8,328 nt of DNA from Candidatus Zixiibacteriota bacterium (GTDB taxonomy: Bacteria > Zixibacteria > MSB-5A5 > SM1-73). Below are positions 7,148 through 8,328 of this stretch, in pieces (the stretch's first letter is position 1; each line of letters starts with the position of its first letter). The translations under genes and the position numbers were made by a program. The DNA lies in contig CP070839.1 of assembly GCA_020341875.1 (NCBI GenBank), forward strand, positions 133,489-141,816. Direction: 5' to 3'. The notes under the pieces were generated by a model, which was not told where the DNA came from, searched no databases, and was given only the letters and a program-made list of their open reading frames with translations.

Positions 7148-7233
7148 TCGGAAGAGAGCACCTTTGGCGATCTAACTTTCATTTCAAACCTCTATAGTAT
7201 AGGTATGAGCAATTCCCATGTTGCGATTCGATT
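7148..7233. other. Intergenic stretch with no identified element
   Basis: This AT-leaning stretch presumably carries the promoter for whatever is transcribed rightward, but I could not identify one. TATAGTATAGGTATGAG at 7193-7209 is rich in -10-like hexamers, including a small CTATA-G-TATAG palindrome, yet no acceptable -35 lies 16-18 bp upstream. No open reading frame here is convincing. Confidence 0.4.
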
Positions 7234-7428
7234 GGGCTAAAACTCGTATGTTTCATGAATTGCTGTGGCGAGACCACGGAGATGGGCTTCCCACAGGGCA
7301 ATCGCAGGGTATTGGACCCGAGGCGTACCTGAACGGTACGTCGCAGGGTTCGACACCCGAGGACGCCCGGAAGGACGGCCATATCCGTGGTCGCAGTAGG
7401 CCATTCATGAAACATCCGGGTTAGACCC
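7234..7428 (+). other. About 190-bp imperfect palindrome, possible structured RNA or leader of the SHMT-like gene
   Basis: The two halves are reverse complements over most of their length. Closing stem: AACTCG plus ATGTTTCATGAAT (7241-7260) pairs with 7403-7422, containing 13 perfect consecutive pairs, one U-C mismatch and one G-U pair. Outside it, GGGCT (7234-7238) can pair with AGACCC (7423-7428) with one bulge. Inner stem: GACCACGGA (7272-7280) pairs perfectly with TCCGTGGTC (7384-7392) and, after one mismatch, ATGG (7282-7285) pairs with CCAT (7379-7382). GGGC (7296-7299) then pairs with GCCC (7365-7368). The tip carries three hairpins: 7303-7323, 7324-7340 (CGTACC/GGTACG) and 7342-7362. 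Rows here are 63-68% GC, well above the surroundings. Strand is given as plus because the SHMT-like start is about 110 nt downstream, but a palindrome has no intrinsic strand. It could be a cis-regulatory RNA, an independent ncRNA or a palindromic mobile element; no target-site duplication is obvious. Confidence 0.65.
7303..7362 (+). repeat. Duplicated 21-nt hairpin module CGCAGGGT-N5-ACCCGAGG
   Basis: Copy one lies at 7303-7323 (loop ATTGG) and copy two at 7342-7362 (loop TCGAC), 39 nt apart. They flank a perfect CGTACC/GGTACG hairpin (7324-7329 and 7335-7340). The 8-nt flanks on both sides are identical and only the 5-nt loop differs. Each can form a GGGT/ACCC stem with an A opposite GAG internal loop below it. 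Because each module is itself nearly palindromic, the two copies can also pair with each other in the long-hairpin fold. Confidence 0.65.
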
Positions 7429-7438
7429 CTGGACCCGG
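7416..7438 (+). promoter_or_regulatory. Hairpin competing with the base of the closing stem
   Basis: CCGGGT (7416-7421) pairs perfectly with ACCCGG (7433-7438) across an 11-nt loop. The left arm is the same sequence (CGGGTT, 7417-7422) that closes the large palindrome with AACTCG at 7241-7246, so the two folds exclude each other. There is no T-run after it, so it is not a standard intrinsic terminator. A switch role is inference. Confidence 0.35.
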
Positions 7439-7466
7439 AAGCGCGAGTTACCAGCGTGTTTTCCTA

Positions 7467-7491
7467 TACCGAACAGTAGGTAGGTTCGGGT
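7467..7491 (+). promoter_or_regulatory. Inverted repeat 45 nt upstream of the SHMT-like start
   Basis: CCGAAC (7469-7474) and GTTCGG (7484-7489) form a perfect 6-bp stem with a 9-nt loop. Outer TA and TA bases can extend it past a bulged G. It could be a hairpin in the leader or a dimeric operator. No T-run follows, so a terminator is unlikely. Confidence 0.35.
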
Positions 7492-7535
7492 AGTGTCAAC
7501 ACCAATTTAACCCTTGTACATAAGGAGAGCTGTCC

Positions 7536-8328
7536 ATGAGATTTTTGCCCAAGGACGATCCTGAACTCGCTGAGCTTATCAGAAACGAAACATCGAGAAT
7601 TGAAGAAACCTTGGACCTGATAGCAGCAGAGAATCATGCACCCCGGTCTGTTATGGAAGCGCTCGGGTCGATTCTCAATACCAAGACCATCGAAGGCTAT
7701 CCAGGCAAACGATTCCACGCAGGTTGCGTGTACGCTGACGAGGTGGAGAACCTTGCCATTTCACGAGGAAAACACCTTTTTGGCGCTAAACATGTGAATG
7801 TCCAGCCTCACAGCGGAACTTCGGCGAACCTGGCAGTCTATTTTTCCGTGTTGGATGTAGGGGACAGAATTCTCGCCATGAGTCTTCCTCATGGCGGTCA
7901 TCTTTCCCATGGGCATGCGGCCTCTATAACCAGCAGATGCTTTGAATTCGAACATTATAACGTAGACTCCGGAACCGAACTGATTGACTATAACCAAGTT
8001 ATGGACCTTGCCTTAAAGTTCAGGCCCAAGATGATGGTGGCCGGGGCAAGCTCATATGCCCGGCTCATAGACTATGAGAAAATGGCCGCAATTGCCAGCG
8101 AGGTGTCCGCATATTTGCTGGTTGACATGGCACACATTGCAGGACTGGTTGCCGCCAAGGTTATACCTAGCCCTGTGCCACACAGCGATTTTGTAACCTT
8201 CACTTGTTACAAGACCATGATGGGCGGAAGAGGTGGCGTGATTCTCAGTAAACAGAAATATGGAGATCAGATCGACAGAGCAATATTTCCCGGCTGTCAG
8301 GGAACCAGTCCAGTCAATGTGATTGCTG
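7536..8328 (+). CDS. Serine hydroxymethyltransferase-like PLP enzyme, N-terminal 264 residues (3' end outside window)
   Basis: The fold is clearly that of GlyA, which interconverts serine and glycine with tetrahydrofolate in the cytoplasm. Visible blocks are LDLIAAENHAP, EGYPGKRFHAG, NVQPHSGTSANLAVY, HGGHLSHG, LVDMAHIAGLVAA (Asp197 and His200 contact PLP) and the lysine motif TCYKTMMGGRGG with Lys226 as the Schiff-base lysine. Several near-invariant positions differ from canonical GlyA. The E. coli segment KYAEGYPGKRYYGG is here KTIEGYPGKRFHAG, replacing the tyrosines equivalent to Tyr55, Tyr64 and Tyr65. THK before the lysine loop is CYK, and GGQGGP is GCQGTS. The catalytic Glu is kept as Glu53. 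This is probably a paralogue with changed substrate or reaction rather than the housekeeping enzyme, so I give no gene symbol. The ATG has AAGGAG (7522-7527) 8 nt upstream. A structured leader precedes it. Confidence 0.9.
   Translation, partial: MRFLPKDDPELAELIRNETSRIEETLDLIAAENHAPRSVMEALGSILNTKTIEGYPGKRFHAGCVYADEVENLAISRGKHLFGAKHVNVQPHSGTSANLAVYFSVLDVGDRILAMSLPHGGHLSHGHAASITSRCFEFEHYNVDSGTELIDYNQVMDLALKFRPKMMVAGASSYARLIDYEKMAAIASEVSAYLLVDMAHIAGLVAAKVIPSPVPHSDFVTFTCYKTMMGGRGGVILSKQKYGDQIDRAIFPGCQGTSPVNVIA

Noticed and set aside
7182..7209. Possible rightward promoter (TTTCAA, 16 bp, TATGAG) for the SHMT-like gene
   Set aside because: The -35 matches consensus at only three positions and several overlapping -10-like hexamers exist, so the choice would be arbitrary.
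7278..7300. GGAGATGG resembling the start of a fluoride (crcB) riboswitch
   Set aside because: The required pairing partner and the later conserved GCTGATG-type segment are missing, and the downstream gene is not a fluoride exporter. These bases are better explained by the palindrome's inner stem.
7339..7365. GGGTTCGACACCC resembling a tRNA or tmRNA T-arm
   Set aside because: There is no acceptor stem, anticodon arm, CCA end or tmRNA tag frame around it, and the same module occurs 39 nt upstream with a different loop.
7218..7424. 68-codon plus-strand open frame within the palindrome
   Set aside because: It lies almost wholly inside the inverted repeat, and the minus strand carries a mirror-like open frame (7415-7179) with similar ends (MFHE and FMKH). 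It has no ribosome binding site or family resemblance, so it is a by-product of the palindrome.
1..8328. CRISPR arrays, transposase genes, toxin-antitoxin or phage defence genes
   Set aside because: No regularly spaced direct repeats, no transposase or integrase frames and no defence-type domains were seen on either strand.

Overview
The window looks like a bacterial chromosome segment. Its core is a complete SOS mutagenesis operon on the minus strand, reading lexA (7049-6432), imuA (6435-5758), imuB (5771-4293), dnaE2/imuC (4194-1093). Two plus-strand genes that run off the window edges flank it: the C-terminal part of an amidase-signature-family enzyme (1-786) and the first 264 codons of a divergent serine hydroxymethyltransferase-like PLP enzyme (7536-8328). 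The complete four-gene cassette, the LexA type and the tandem-repeat spacer would fit a Gram-negative bacterium of the Deltaproteobacteria/Desulfobacterota kind. That placement is inference; no rRNA or other clear marker is present.

The operon works as one damage-response unit. LexA represses its own promoter and, because the genes are co-oriented and almost all overlap, the genes downstream. lexA and imuA share an ATGA overlap, imuA and imuB overlap by 14 nt, and imuB and dnaE2 are 97 nt apart across two small tandem repeats. After DNA damage, RecA-stimulated LexA autocleavage should release ImuA (RecA-like, here with a degenerate P-loop), ImuB (Y-family-like, here without the catalytic acidic residues) and DnaE2 (C-family polymerase with all three catalytic aspartates), which together carry out error-prone lesion bypass. 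The lexA promoter is near consensus (extended -10) and has a 20-bp palindrome between -35 and -10, the best operator candidate.

The least explained part is the 486-bp gap between the lexA start and the SHMT-like gene. Besides the promoter it holds a 26-bp inverted repeat at about -60 of lexA. It also holds a roughly 190-bp imperfect palindrome (about 7234-7428), far more GC-rich than its surroundings. This palindrome could fold as a multi-helix RNA with a 20-bp near-perfect closing stem and two near-identical small hairpins at its tip, and an alternative hairpin overlaps the base of the closing stem. It lies just upstream of the SHMT-like gene on the same strand, so it may be a cis-regulatory leader, a free-standing ncRNA or a small palindromic mobile element. 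I do not recognise it as a known family.

Base composition differs between parts: sampled 60-base rows give about 42-52% GC in the amidase, 65-75% in dnaE2 and 43-57% in the SHMT-like gene. This fits the SOS cassette having been inserted into, or acquired separately from, the region carrying the two flanking metabolic genes.
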